From positions 1 to 64,000 of the forward strand of contig CAYQTL010000005.1 in NCBI GenBank assembly GCA_964420405.1: a stretch of DNA of 64,000 nucleotides, read 5' to 3'. The position numbers were made by a program, and so were the translations under genes. Positions 8,479 through 17,271 of this stretch are shown piece after piece. The notes beneath the pieces were generated by a model, which worked only from the letters and a program-made list of their open reading frames with translations, was not told where the DNA came from and made no database searches. The stretch comes from CAYQTL01 sp964420405. GTDB lineage: Bacteria; Acidobacteriota; Thermoanaerobaculia; Thermoanaerobaculales; Sulfomarinibacteraceae. Position 1 is the first letter of the stretch; each line of letters begins with the position of its first letter.

Positions 8479-10436
8479 GCAGGGAGCTGGCCGCCGTTCT
8501 CACGGCCGCCGCCGCGGCCCGCGGCGCGGCCGCGCTGTGGGCGCCCGAGCCGTCCCTGCGGTTCGCCAAGTTCGGAGTCCTCGCCGACCGGCTACGGGCC
8601 TCCGGCTGGTTGCCCGAGGAGCCGTTCGCCTACTCGCCGGCCTACACCTACCTGGTGGCCGCGGTCCGCGCGGTCGCCGGCGACGCCGACGTCGCCCTGG
8701 CGGCGGTGCAGGCGGCGGTCGGCTGCGGCGCCGTCGCGGCCCTGTGGTGGCTGACCCGGCAGGCGTTCGGACCGCGGCCCGCTCTCGTCGCCGGCCTCGC
8801 CGCGGCCGTGGCCGCACCCCTCGTGCAGTACGCGGTGGCGTTCGAGTCCGACGGGCTCGGGCTCGCGCTGCTGCTCGCCGGAGGCGCCGTCGCGGCATCG
8901 GCGCCGGCGGCCCGGGGCGGTGCGGGCTGGCGGCTCCTCGCGGCCGGGATCCTGCTCGGGTTGCGGACCTGTCAGCGACCGAGCGGGGTGCTCGCGGTCG
9001 CTGTCGTGGCAGCCGTCGTCGCGCTCGCCGGCCGCCCGGACGGACCGCGGCGACGGGCCGCGGCCGCGCTGTTGGTCGTGGCCGGGGCCGCGCTGCCGCT
9101 GGCGGGGGTGGTCACCCTCAACCTCCATGCCGCGGGCGGGGCGGTGCCGGTGATGTCGTCGTCCGGCTGGGTGCTCTACACGAGCCACAACCACGCCGCC
9201 ACCGGGCTCGGCTACGCGCCACCGCCGCTCGCGCTGGAGCTGAAGCGCTCGCCCCTACCGGATCCCGTCGAGCGGATGGACGACGCCGTGTCGCGACGGA
9301 TCGCGAGCTGGGTCGAGGGCCGCGCCCTGGACCCCGCGGAGGCCTCCGGCTTCTGGCGGCGCGAGGCCCTCGACCGGATCCTCGAGCGCGGCGCGGCTGC
9401 CCAGCTGGGCCGACAGATCGACCGGCTGCACTTCATGGTCCACGCCTACGACGCCCACGACAACGCCGCGCTCGCGGCGCAGGCCGAGCGGCTGCGGCGG
9501 TGGCCCCTGGTCGGGTCGGGGCTCCTGCTGCCCCTCGGCGTCGCCGGCCTCGCGCGGTGGCTCGCCCGCCGGCGGCCGGGAGGGATGCCAGCCCTGCTGG
9601 CGGCAGCGCTGCTGCTGATGCCCCTGGCGTCGATGACCGCCTTCTACGTCGTGGCACGGTTCCGACTGGAGCTGCTCGCCCTGCTGCTGCCGTTCGCGGC
9701 CTGGGGTGCGGTCGACCTGCTGCCGCGGCACCGACCCCGGTCGCCGGCCGCCGACGCGACATGGGCCACGACCGCCGTCGTTCTGCTGGTGGTGGCGTAC
9801 CTTCCGGTGGAGGCGGTCGAGACCCACCGGCGGCGGACGGCGGTCGAGCTGGAGACCGTCCGTGGCGAGCTCGCGCCCGACCTCGAGACGGCCGTCTTCC
9901 ATCTCCGGCGGGCGAGCGAGCTGGCGCGGTACCCCGCCGAGGCCGCGCGCGCCGACCGCCGTCTCGGCGAGCTCCTCGAGCGACTGGATCGCCCGGCCGC
10001 CGCCCAGGTGGCCCGGCTCCGCGCCGACGGGCTGCTGCCGCCCGCCGAGGTCGCCCGACTCACCCGCTGGACCGAGGATCCCGACGCCCTGTGGGCGGTG
10101 GGCCGCTACCGGCTCCTGTCCCACGACCCGCGGGGCGCCGCCTCGGCGTTCGCGAAGGCGCACAGGCTGGCTCCCCTCGACCCCGAGATCGGGTTCTCCC
10201 TCGCGGTCGCCCTCGACGCCGTCGTGCCCGCCGGGGACGCGCGGATCCGTGACCTGACGGCGGCCTCGCTGCGCCGCGGCCTCCGGTTCTCGGCGGACGC
10301 GCCACGGGCGTGGCGGCTCCTGGCCCGTCACGAGCTCGGGCTGGGCGACGTCCACGCGGCCGCCGCCGCGTCGCTCGAGGCGGCCCGGCTGGCCGCGACG
10401 TCGCCGCTGTCCACCTCCGCCGCCAGCTCGAGGTAG
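8475..10436 (+). CDS. GT-C family membrane glycosyltransferase-like protein with C-terminal TPR region
   Basis: A 653-residue protein. Residues 1-460 carry 9-11 hydrophobic helices in the style of GT-C (PMT/GT39-like) lipid-linked sugar transferases, including an EEPFAYSPAYTYLVA loop after the first helix. Residues 470-653 are a soluble helical segment with TPR-like repeats (RYRLLSHDPRGAASAFAKAH). The ATG overlaps the stop of the SurA-like gene (ATGA). The 3' end overlaps the convergent transglycosylase gene by 109 bp, so both C-termini are encoded by the same DNA. Donor and acceptor cannot be deduced. Confidence 0.65.
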   Translation: MSRELAAVLTAAAAARGAAALWAPEPSLRFAKFGVLADRLRASGWLPEEPFAYSPAYTYLVAAVRAVAGDADVALAAVQAAVGCGAVAALWWLTRQAFGPRPALVAGLAAAVAAPLVQYAVAFESDGLGLALLLAGGAVAASAPAARGGAGWRLLAAGILLGLRTCQRPSGVLAVAVVAAVVALAGRPDGPRRRAAAALLVVAGAALPLAGVVTLNLHAAGGAVPVMSSSGWVLYTSHNHAATGLGYAPPPLALELKRSPLPDPVERMDDAVSRRIASWVEGRALDPAEASGFWRREALDRILERGAAAQLGRQIDRLHFMVHAYDAHDNAALAAQAERLRRWPLVGSGLLLPLGVAGLARWLARRRPGGMPALLAAALLLMPLASMTAFYVVARFRLELLALLLPFAAWGAVDLLPRHRPRSPAADATWATTAVVLLVVAYLPVEAVETHRRRTAVELETVRGELAPDLETAVFHLRRASELARYPAEAARADRRLGELLERLDRPAAAQVARLRADGLLPPAEVARLTRWTEDPDALWAVGRYRLLSHDPRGAASAFAKAHRLAPLDPEIGFSLAVALDAVVPAGDARIRDLTAASLRRGLRFSADAPRAWRLLARHELGLGDVHAAAAASLEAARLAATSPLSTSAASSR

Positions 10437-12547
10437 GCCTGCGCCGACCACAGCACGTCGGCGGTGTAGATCCGGGTCGCGGTGAACGTGATCTGAGCGA
10501 CGTAGCGCTCGTCGGTGCAGCCCGGGCCGCACTGCTCGAGCCACTGATGCGCCTGGGGCTCACCCGCGTTGTACGCCGCCACCGCGGGTGCCGTGCGGCC
10601 GCCGAACACCGCCAGCAGGCGCCCGAGCTCGGCCGCACCGAGCCCGAGCGCGGTGGCCGGGTCGAACGGGTCGACCCGGGCAGGGTCGGCCCCGGTCCGC
10701 CTGGCGACGGCGGCGGCTGTCGCCGGCATCAGCTGCATCAGCCCGCGGGCGCCGACCGCCGACAGCGCCCGCGGGTCGAAGCGCGACTCCTCCCGCGCCA
10801 CCGCCGCCACGAGCTGCCACGGCACGCCGGCGGCCGCCGCCGCCTCGCGCATCTGCTCGGCGAACGGCAGCGGCAGCATGGCGGCCCGCAGCGACCGCGG
10901 GTAGCCGCGGGGGTCGACGTCGTCACCGGCCAGTCGCCACGCCCGGTCGCCGAGCCGGATCGCCTCCCACGGTGCGCCGTGCTCGACCATCCGGAGCGCG
11001 CTCCACAGGCTGGTCGCCGCGGTGTCGTCCGGCAGCGACCGGCTGTCCCAGCGCACCGCCAGGTCCGGCAGGCCGAGATGGTACAGCCGCGCCGCGAGGG
11101 AGCCTCCGAGCGGGCCCGGCACGGGGCCCGCGAGCCCGGTGAGGGTCGTGGTCCAGGCGCGAACCGACGCCAGCCGGGAGGCGTCCGGCTCGAGCACCGA
11201 CCACTCGGCGACGGCGCGACGCCGTCGCCGGTCGTCGCCCGTGTCGATCCGCTCGAGCAGGTCCTCCCGCCACTTCGCCACGACCTCCGCGGGCAGCTCC
11301 CGGACGAGCGCCCGGGCTCGTTGGGCCCAGTAGCCGTCGAGCACCCGGACGCGGGACGACAGCCGTTCGAGGGCCGCCTCCGGCCGCTCGCCCGCCAGCG
11401 CCGCCCGTGCCGAGAGCACCGCCGCCGGGGCGCTCCAGGGGACGCGGCCGATGCTGCCGAGCCGGTCGGCGGCGGCGGGGTCGCTGCCGCGCCGGAGCTC
11501 GTCGAGCGCCACCATCAGCTGGCCACGGTCGCGCGCGCCGCGCGACCGGGTCCGCGAGATCCCGAGCAGGGCGAGGTCGACCTCCTCCCGCCGCAGCCGG
11601 AGCCGGGCGAGGAGCAGGCGCCGGTCGTCCGAGGCCCGCGCCAGCACCGCCCGGCGGGCGGCCTCGGCGGCGCCGTCGAGATCCCCGGCCAGCTCGAGCG
11701 TGCGCGCCAGGTGGACCAGCAGGTCGGCCCGCGGCTCGGCGTGCGATGTGCGCTCGAGCGCCCGGCGGTACCAGGTCTCCGCCTCCTGCCAGCGCCCGAG
11801 CCGGAACGCGCACCGCCCGCGCAGGAACGCCACCCGGTCCGCGGGGACCGAGCGGTGGTCCACGTCGTCGAGGGCCTCGAGCCGCGGCGCGGCGAGGTCG
11901 TAGCGGGCGTGGCGGTAGTAGGTCTCCGCGATCCGCCAGCGGAGCTTCGGCGACAGCCCCTCACGGCCGTCGAGAGCCCCGGCCGCGGTCAGCGCCGCGA
12001 GGTCGCGGGTGCCGTCCCGGACGACCGCCGCCAGCCGGCCGGCGTCACCCTCGGCGACCCCGAGCGCGGCCGCGACCAGACGGGCGCGGCCGCTCCGCAG
12101 CCCCGCGATCCCCCGCGCGACCTCGGCGCGGGCCGGCGCCGGCAGACCGGCACCGATCGCCCGCACGAGGGCATCCGCGGCAGCGGCGCCGAGGGCGTCG
12201 GTCGACGGCGTGCCCACCACCGGCAGGGCCAGCTGCGCCGCGGCCGCAGGCCGCTCGTCGGCGATCGCCCCGGCGAGCTCCACCGCCGCCACCTCGGCGG
12301 TCGGTCCGCCGCGGGCGGCCACCTCCAGGAACCGCCGCTCGGCGACGGGGTCGCCGATCCGGCGGGCGGCGACGGCGGCGACGAGGGCCTCGTCGAAGCG
12401 CAACGGCAGCTGCTCGCCACGCGTCGCGGCGATCGCCAGGACCCTCCGCCAGTCTGCTCCGCGGGCCAGGTCCGGGAGGGACTGTGCGGGCCCGGGTACG
12501 GCGGCCGCACACAGCGCCATCGAGACGAGAGCCGTTCCTCTACCCAT
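10328..12547 (-). CDS. soluble lytic murein transglycosylase (Slt70-like)
   Basis: A 739-residue secreted protein with a signal peptide (TALVSMALCAAAVPGPAQS). A long alpha-superhelical TPR-like region spans residues 30-530, followed by a C-terminal SLT domain. VAREESRFDPRALS carries the catalytic Glu near residue 585, followed by GARGLMQLMPATA and later AVAAYNAGE, all diagnostic. It cleaves peptidoglycan glycan strands, releasing anhydromuropeptides in the periplasm. The start chosen at 12547 places the signal peptide correctly. Its last 36 codons overlap the convergent GT-C gene. Confidence 0.9.
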   Translation of the reverse strand: MGRGTALVSMALCAAAVPGPAQSLPDLARGADWRRVLAIAATRGEQLPLRFDEALVAAVAARRIGDPVAERRFLEVAARGGPTAEVAAVELAGAIADERPAAAAQLALPVVGTPSTDALGAAAADALVRAIGAGLPAPARAEVARGIAGLRSGRARLVAAALGVAEGDAGRLAAVVRDGTRDLAALTAAGALDGREGLSPKLRWRIAETYYRHARYDLAAPRLEALDDVDHRSVPADRVAFLRGRCAFRLGRWQEAETWYRRALERTSHAEPRADLLVHLARTLELAGDLDGAAEAARRAVLARASDDRRLLLARLRLRREEVDLALLGISRTRSRGARDRGQLMVALDELRRGSDPAAADRLGSIGRVPWSAPAAVLSARAALAGERPEAALERLSSRVRVLDGYWAQRARALVRELPAEVVAKWREDLLERIDTGDDRRRRRAVAEWSVLEPDASRLASVRAWTTTLTGLAGPVPGPLGGSLAARLYHLGLPDLAVRWDSRSLPDDTAATSLWSALRMVEHGAPWEAIRLGDRAWRLAGDDVDPRGYPRSLRAAMLPLPFAEQMREAAAAAGVPWQLVAAVAREESRFDPRALSAVGARGLMQLMPATAAAVARRTGADPARVDPFDPATALGLGAAELGRLLAVFGGRTAPAVAAYNAGEPQAHQWLEQCGPGCTDERYVAQITFTATRIYTADVLWSAQAYLELAAEVDSGDVAASRAASSDAAAAAWTSPSPSS

Positions 12548-12591
12548 CCGCCCCCAGTGGAACACGGCTTCCGGCGGGACCCATCCCGTCC

Positions 12592-12619
12592 TTGCGCCCG
12601 TCGGCGGTTCGTGGATAAT
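12592..12619 (+). promoter_or_regulatory. sigma-70-type promoter of trxB
   Basis: TTGCGC (12592-12597), a 16-bp spacer and GATAAT (12614-12619) lie 50 bp upstream of the trxB ATG, giving a leader of about 43 nt. This is one of the better canonical promoters in the window. Confidence 0.6.
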
Positions 12620-12668
12620 CGAGGGTCGTCCGGCCGGCGGTACGCCGCCTGCCCCGAGGGAGCGCGTG

Positions 12669-13613
12669 ATGACCGACCAGCACACCAGGGTTCTCATCGT
12701 CGGCTCGGGACCCGCCGGCCTGACCGCGGCGCTGTACGCCGCCCGGGCCGACCTGGAGCCGCTCGTGATCGAGGGCCTGCAGCCCGGCGGACAGCTCACC
12801 ATCACCACCGACGTCGAGAACTACCCCGGCTTTCCGGAGGGGATCCTCGGACCCGAGCTGATGCAACGGTGCCGCGCCCAGACCGAGCGGTTCGGCACCC
12901 GGTTCGTGTTCGACCGCGTCAGCGGGGTCGACCTCGGGAGCCGGCCCTTCGCCGTCCACACGGAGGACCACGGCACGTTCACCTGTGACGCGCTGATCGT
13001 CGCCTCCGGGGCGTCGGCGAAGCTCCTCGGTCTCGAGAGCGAGTCCCGGCTGATGGGCCACGGTGTCTCGGCGTGCGCCACCTGCGACGGTTTCTTCTTC
13101 CGCGACAAGCCGATCGCCGTGGTCGGCGGCGGCGACACCGCGATGGAGGAGGCGACGTTCCTGACCAAGTTCGCCAGCCGGGTGACGGTCATCCACCGCC
13201 GCGACGAGCTGCGGGCGTCGAAGATCATGCAGCAGCGCGCGCTCGACAACCCCAAGATCGAGTTCGCCTGGAACAAGGTCGTGACCGAGGTGGTCGGAAC
13301 CCCGGAAGGCGGAGTCACCGGCATCCGGATGCGCGACACCGTCAGCGGCGAGGAGGGCGAGCTGGCCGTCGAGGGGGTGTTCATCGCCATCGGCCATCAG
13401 CCCAATACCGAGCTGTTCCGGGGTCAGCTCGACATGGACGAGGTCGGCTACATCCGGACCCACCCGGACAGCACCCGAACCTCCGTCGAGGGCGTGTGGG
13501 CCTGCGGAGACGTCCAGGACGCGGTCTACCGTCAGGCGGTGACCGCCGCCGGGACCGGCTGCATGGCGGCGATCGAGGCGGAGCGGTGGCTCGGCGCCCA
13601 GGGTCTCGAGTGA
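12669..13613 (+). CDS. trxB: thioredoxin-disulfide reductase
   Basis: A 314-residue flavoprotein. It has the FAD-binding VGSGPAGLTAALYAARA near residue 11, the redox-active CATC at 136-139 and an NADPH-binding VGGGDTAMEEA near 150. GVWACGDVQDAVYRQ near the end closes the FAD site. It transfers electrons from NADPH to thioredoxin in the cytoplasm. The length is typical for bacterial TrxB. It is divergent from the transglycosylase gene and followed 76 bp later by erpA, which has its own promoter. Confidence 0.96.
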   Translation: MTDQHTRVLIVGSGPAGLTAALYAARADLEPLVIEGLQPGGQLTITTDVENYPGFPEGILGPELMQRCRAQTERFGTRFVFDRVSGVDLGSRPFAVHTEDHGTFTCDALIVASGASAKLLGLESESRLMGHGVSACATCDGFFFRDKPIAVVGGGDTAMEEATFLTKFASRVTVIHRRDELRASKIMQQRALDNPKIEFAWNKVVTEVVGTPEGGVTGIRMRDTVSGEEGELAVEGVFIAIGHQPNTELFRGQLDMDEVGYIRTHPDSTRTSVEGVWACGDVQDAVYRQAVTAAGTGCMAAIEAERWLGAQGLE

Positions 13614-13626
13614 CGCCCGGAGGCGC

Positions 13627-13655
13627 TTGATTCCGAGAACCATTCCTGAGAGAAT
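13627..13655 (+). promoter_or_regulatory. promoter and leader palindrome of erpA
   Basis: TTGATT (13627-13632), a 17-bp spacer and GAGAAT (13650-13655) form a good sigma-70 promoter. The short leader contains a perfect 14-bp palindrome, GGCGCTGCAGCGCC (13663-13676), just before the GGGAGACAGGA ribosome site. The palindrome could be an operator or a translation-modulating hairpin. Confidence 0.55.
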
Positions 13656-13689
13656 GCCGTGCGGCGCTGCAGCGCCGGGAGACAGGACG

Positions 13690-14019
13690 ATGATCGCACT
13701 CACCGACAGGGCCGTCGACAAGGTCAAGGAGTTCGCGGCCGGCACCCCGGAGGTCGAGGGCAAGCACCTGCGGGTCTTCATCCGCGGCGTCGGCTGCTCG
13801 GGCTTCGCGTACGGGTTCACGTTCGACGAGCGGCGGGACGGGGACACGGTGGTCAGCGCCGGCGACCTCGACGTGCTGGTCGACCCCGCCAGCGCGCCCC
13901 ACCTCAGCGGCGCGAGCGTCGACTTCGTCGACGACCACCGGGGCACAGGGTTCCTGGTCGACAACCCCAACACGCCCGACGCGAGCTGCGGATCGGGCGG
14001 TTGCTCGGGCTGCGGATGA
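13690..14019 (+). CDS. A-type Fe-S cluster carrier (ErpA/IscA/HesB family)
   Basis: A 109-residue HesB/IscA-fold protein. The first conserved cysteine is in RGVGCSGFAYGF (Cys36). The C-terminal motif is shifted: CGSGGCSGCG, with cysteines 100, 105 and 108, instead of the usual CGCGxSF. The FLVDNPN segment is in place. It delivers Fe-S clusters to apo-proteins in the cytoplasm. The ATG at 13690 follows GGGAGACAGG. The stop overlaps the def start (ATGA), so the two are translationally coupled. Whether it is ErpA or IscA cannot be decided. Confidence 0.88.
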   Translation: MIALTDRAVDKVKEFAAGTPEVEGKHLRVFIRGVGCSGFAYGFTFDERRDGDTVVSAGDLDVLVDPASAPHLSGASVDFVDDHRGTGFLVDNPNTPDASCGSGGCSGCG

Positions 14020-14573
14020 CCGACCCGGCGGCGGTCGCGCGTCTCGAGGTCGTCCGGCTCGGCCACCCGGTCCTGCGCAGCGCCGCCGAGCCGGTTCCCG
14101 AGGAGCTGTTCGGGACCGGTCGGCTCGCGCGTCTCGGGGCCGACATGGTCCGGACGATGGTCGAGGAGCACGGCGTCGGCCTCGCGGCGCCCCAGGTGGC
14201 CGCGCCGCTGCGCCTGTTCGTCTACTGGCTTCCCGATGGCGACGACGGACCTGGGGTCGAGCCGACGGTGGTGGTCAACCCGGAGCTGCGGCCGGTCGGC
14301 GACGAGGTCGAGGAGGGCTGGGAGGGCTGCCTGTCGATCCCCGGCCTGCGCGGCCGCGTCCCGCGCTTCCGGCGGGTCAAGGTCAAGGCGCGCACCGTCG
14401 AGGGCGAGCCGCTGTCGCTGACCGCCGACGGCTTCCACGCCCGGGTCCTGCAGCACGAGAACGACCATCTCGACGGCGTCGTGTTCCTCGACCGCATGCT
14501 GACGATGACCTCGCTCGCGTTCGAGCCCGAGTGGGAGCGCTACGTGCTCGGGCCCGACGACGCCGACGGCTGA
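14016..14573 (+). CDS. def: peptide deformylase
   Basis: A 185-residue protein with all three deformylase motifs: GVGLAAPQ (53-60), EGCLSIP (103-109, with the metal ligand Cys105) and QHENDHLDG (His147, catalytic Glu148, His151). It removes the formyl group from nascent N-terminal methionine. The longer upstream open frame is a shadow of erpA; the ATG overlapping its stop gives the canonical N-terminus. The 3' end overlaps the convergent TPR-like gene by 34 bp. Confidence 0.95.
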   Translation: MTDPAAVARLEVVRLGHPVLRSAAEPVPEELFGTGRLARLGADMVRTMVEEHGVGLAAPQVAAPLRLFVYWLPDGDDGPGVEPTVVVNPELRPVGDEVEEGWEGCLSIPGLRGRVPRFRRVKVKARTVEGEPLSLTADGFHARVLQHENDHLDGVVFLDRMLTMTSLAFEPEWERYVLGPDDADG

Positions 14574-15487
14574 TCGCCGCCGCCGAACCCGCCGCCGGGC
14601 GCGTACGACCTGATCACCAGCTCGTCCGGCGGCCGCACGCGCACCCCGCGGATCGGACGGATGACGCACTCCTCGGTGTCGACCGGGTAGACCCTGCCCA
14701 TCAGGTCGACGGGAGGCTCCCGCAGCACGCCGCGCTCGACGAGCGGACGCCAGTCCTCCGGGCAGCGACCCGAACGGGCGTGCTCCGCCGCGAGCAGGGG
14801 GTCGAGCTGGCGGCGGTGCTCCTCGACCAGGACGTCGTAGAGGTGGCTGACGCCGAACAGCCTCTCCTGGTGGGTCGGCGCCTCCTGGTAGACCTCGAGC
14901 CAGTACCGGATCGAGTCGCCGGCGTCCCACCGGCCGGTCTGGTCGAGCCACCGGCCGAGCACGCGCCGGAGCCGGTTGGGGGCGTCGGGCCGGGAGGCGG
15001 CCACCCGGATGTACCGGATCGCCTCGGCGTCGTCCTTGAAGTGGGTCTTCATGTCCCAGGCCGCGATCTCGGGCAGCCGGGCGTCGTCCGGCATCGCCGC
15101 GATGCCCTTGTCGTACAGCTCCCTGACCGAGCGCTGGCGCGCCTCGCGCGACACGCCGGGCTGGGTCAGCATGATCATGCCGCCGATCCAGTAGGCGTCG
15201 AAGTACTGCGGGTCGAGGTCGGTGATCAGGTCGAACACGCGCTCGAGGTACAGCAGCCGGTCGTCCGCGCCGTAGTCGGAGTAGTACTGGATCGACCACA
15301 GGTAGACCGCGTCGGCGGCGAGACCGTCGTTGCCGAGGCTGAGCAGTCGCAGCGCCTCCGCGGTCGGCAGGTACAGCAGCTCCTTGCCGAGGGGATCGGC
15401 GCGCTCGGTCTCCCCGAGCCGGACCTCGCTGGCGACGGCGACCGCGAGCAGGGCAGCTGCGGCGAGCAGCGCGGCTGCCGTCCGCAT
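14540..15487 (-). CDS. TPR-like exported protein linked to an ABC-2 exporter, function unknown
   Basis: A 315-residue protein with one N-terminal hydrophobic segment (residues 3-20) serving as signal or anchor. Helical repeats follow, such as YLERVFDLITDLDPQYFDAY and EAIRYIRVAASRPDAPN. The C-terminal 40 residues contain a Gly-rich tail. I recognise no catalytic motif. It is the third gene of an operon with an ABC ATPase and permease; the permease stop and this start share one base (TGATG). It may be a periplasmic partner of that exporter. It overlaps the end of def by 34 bp. Confidence 0.7.
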   Translation of the reverse strand: MRTAAALLAAAALLAVAVASEVRLGETERADPLGKELLYLPTAEALRLLSLGNDGLAADAVYLWSIQYYSDYGADDRLLYLERVFDLITDLDPQYFDAYWIGGMIMLTQPGVSREARQRSVRELYDKGIAAMPDDARLPEIAAWDMKTHFKDDAEAIRYIRVAASRPDAPNRLRRVLGRWLDQTGRWDAGDSIRYWLEVYQEAPTHQERLFGVSHLYDVLVEEHRRQLDPLLAAEHARSGRCPEDWRPLVERGVLREPPVDLMGRVYPVDTEECVIRPIRGVRVRPPDELVIRSYAPGGGFGGGDQPSASSGPST

Positions 15488-16254
15488 CACGCGAGGTCCC
15501 TGCGGGAGAACCTCAGACACGCCAGCACCAGCACGAACGCGGTGTAGGCCACGCCGTACACCACCGACCACGCCACCGCGCCGGCCGGGATCGCCAGCCC
15601 GTGGACGACCTCCGCCTTGAGGTTGAAGCGCTCGAGGTTCGGCAGCACGTAGTACACGGCGGCGACGGCGACGCGGGTGGCGTCCCCCGGCAGGTGCTGG
15701 ACGAGCAGCCACAGGTCTCGGGTCACGTGGCCGAGCACGAACACCGCCAGGGTCAGGACCGACCCGAGCATCGGCCGGGTGACGACCGCGAACAGGGCCG
15801 CGAACGCCGCCAGCAGGGCCAGCTCGAGGAACGTCATGGCGACCGCCAGCAGCAGGCGCAGGTCGAGCGTCCCCGCGAACACCCACACCACCACCACCAG
15901 CAGCAGCCCCATCAACGCGACGTTGAGGGCGACCGTGGCCACCAGGCCGGCGTACTTGCCGAGCAGGAACTGCCAGCGTTGGACCGGCCTGGCGAGGATG
16001 TTGTACACCGTGCGGTCGTCGATCTCGCGGCTGATCAGCAGCACGCTCAGCATCACGCTGATGAGCATCCCGAAGAGCTGGATGCCGGCGAGGCCGAGGT
16101 CCTTGACGATCTTCGCCTCGTCGCCGACCGTCAGCATCCCGAACAGCTTGGACGACACCAGGATCAGCACGCCGAAGCCGAGGAACAGGTACAGCACCCG
16201 GTCGCGGATCGCCTCCCGGAAGGTGTTGCCGGCGATGGCGAGCAGCGCGTTCAC
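15487..16254 (-). CDS. ABC-2 type transporter permease
   Basis: A 255-residue membrane protein with six hydrophobic helices. The region LISREIDDRTVYNILARPVQ near residue 69 is typical of ABC-2/NatB-type permeases. It pairs with the ATPase encoded immediately upstream; GTG start and preceding stop overlap as GTGA (16251-16254). Substrate is unknown; relatives export drugs, Na+, copper-related or lipid-like compounds. Confidence 0.85.
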   Translation of the reverse strand: MNALLAIAGNTFREAIRDRVLYLFLGFGVLILVSSKLFGMLTVGDEAKIVKDLGLAGIQLFGMLISVMLSVLLISREIDDRTVYNILARPVQRWQFLLGKYAGLVATVALNVALMGLLLVVVVWVFAGTLDLRLLLAVAMTFLELALLAAFAALFAVVTRPMLGSVLTLAVFVLGHVTRDLWLLVQHLPGDATRVAVAAVYYVLPNLERFNLKAEVVHGLAIPAGAVAWSVVYGVAYTAFVLVLACLRFSRRDLA

Positions 16255-17180
16255 GACGCCTGCTCCCGGTAGTGGCGCAGCACGAAGTCCTCCAGCGAGT
16301 TGCGGACCGGCGTCAGGCTCAGCAGGCGGCCGCCGTGGCGCCCCAGCTCCGCGAGCAGGCGGTCGCGGTCGTCGGACCGGATCCGGGCCCAGCTCGCCTG
16401 GTCGGCCGTGCGGAGCCCCGCGAACGAGACGCCGAGACGGTCCGCGCCGACCCCTGTGAACCCGACCTCGTACGCCTCGGCCTCGCGGTCGACGATCTCG
16501 CGCACCGCCCCGGAGGCCCGGAGCCGTCCGTCCACCACCACCGCCACCCGGTCGCACAGGCTCTCCACGTCGGGGATGATGTGGGTCGAGAAGAACACCG
16601 TGGTTCCGCGGTCCCGCTGGGCGAGGATCAGGTCCCGCAGGTCGCGGCGGCCGACGGGGTCGAGCCCGCTCATGGGCTCGTCGAGCACCAGCAGCTCCGG
16701 CTCGCCGAGCAGCGCCTGGGCCCACGACAGCCGTTGCAGCATCCCCTTCGAGAAGGTCCGCATCTGCACCCCGGCCCGGTCCCGCAGGCCGACCTCGTCC
16801 AGCAGCCTCCCGATTCGCCGGTCCGCCTCCGCCCGGTCGAGGCCCAGCAGGGTGGCGTGGAACCGCAGGTGCTCGGCGCCGGTCAGGTGGCGGTAGATGT
16901 ACGGGCTCTCGGTCATGAAGCCGGTCCGGCGCCGGGCGTCGCGATCCGCGGGCGGCCGCCCGCACACCAGAATCTCGCCCCGGTCGGGGCGGATGAGACC
17001 CATCACCACCTTGATGGTCGTGGTCTTGCCGGCGCCGTTGGGACCGAGAAAGCCGAACACCTCGCCGCGCCCCACCTCGAGCGACAGGCCGCGCAGCGCC
17101 CGGACCTTCGGCTCGAGCAGGCCCGGGTCGAAGGTCTTGTGCAGGTCCCGGATCGCCAGTGGCGCTCCCGTGTGGTCCAT
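16251..17180 (-). CDS. ABC transporter ATP-binding protein (ABC-2 exporter, CcmA/NatA type)
   Basis: A 309-residue ATPase with Walker A GPNGAGKTTT (46-55), signature FSKGMLQRLSWAQAL, Walker B LLVLDEPMSGLDP and the switch histidine in FFSTHIIPD. The last 90 residues form the small C-terminal domain common in exporters with ABC-2 permeases. TATACT lies 8 nt upstream of the ATG with no ribosome site, so transcription would begin one or two bases from the start codon. It is first in the three-gene exporter operon and divergent from the DivIVA gene. Confidence 0.9.
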   Translation of the reverse strand: MDHTGAPLAIRDLHKTFDPGLLEPKVRALRGLSLEVGRGEVFGFLGPNGAGKTTTIKVVMGLIRPDRGEILVCGRPPADRDARRRTGFMTESPYIYRHLTGAEHLRFHATLLGLDRAEADRRIGRLLDEVGLRDRAGVQMRTFSKGMLQRLSWAQALLGEPELLVLDEPMSGLDPVGRRDLRDLILAQRDRGTTVFFSTHIIPDVESLCDRVAVVVDGRLRASGAVREIVDREAEAYEVGFTGVGADRLGVSFAGLRTADQASWARIRSDDRDRLLAELGRHGGRLLSLTPVRNSLEDFVLRHYREQAS

Positions 17181-17271
17181 GGCAGGAGAGTATACGCCAG
17201 GCCGGAGGTGGCGCCGGTCACGCCGACTGCGACAGACACCATGCGACAATGGACCGTTGGAGACGAGAACC

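Noticed and set aside
12540..15299. A 919-codon minus-strand frame across trxB, erpA and def
   Set aside because: The opposite strand encodes three canonical enzymes with intact catalytic motifs. Part of this frame only coincides in position with the real minus-strand gene at 14540.
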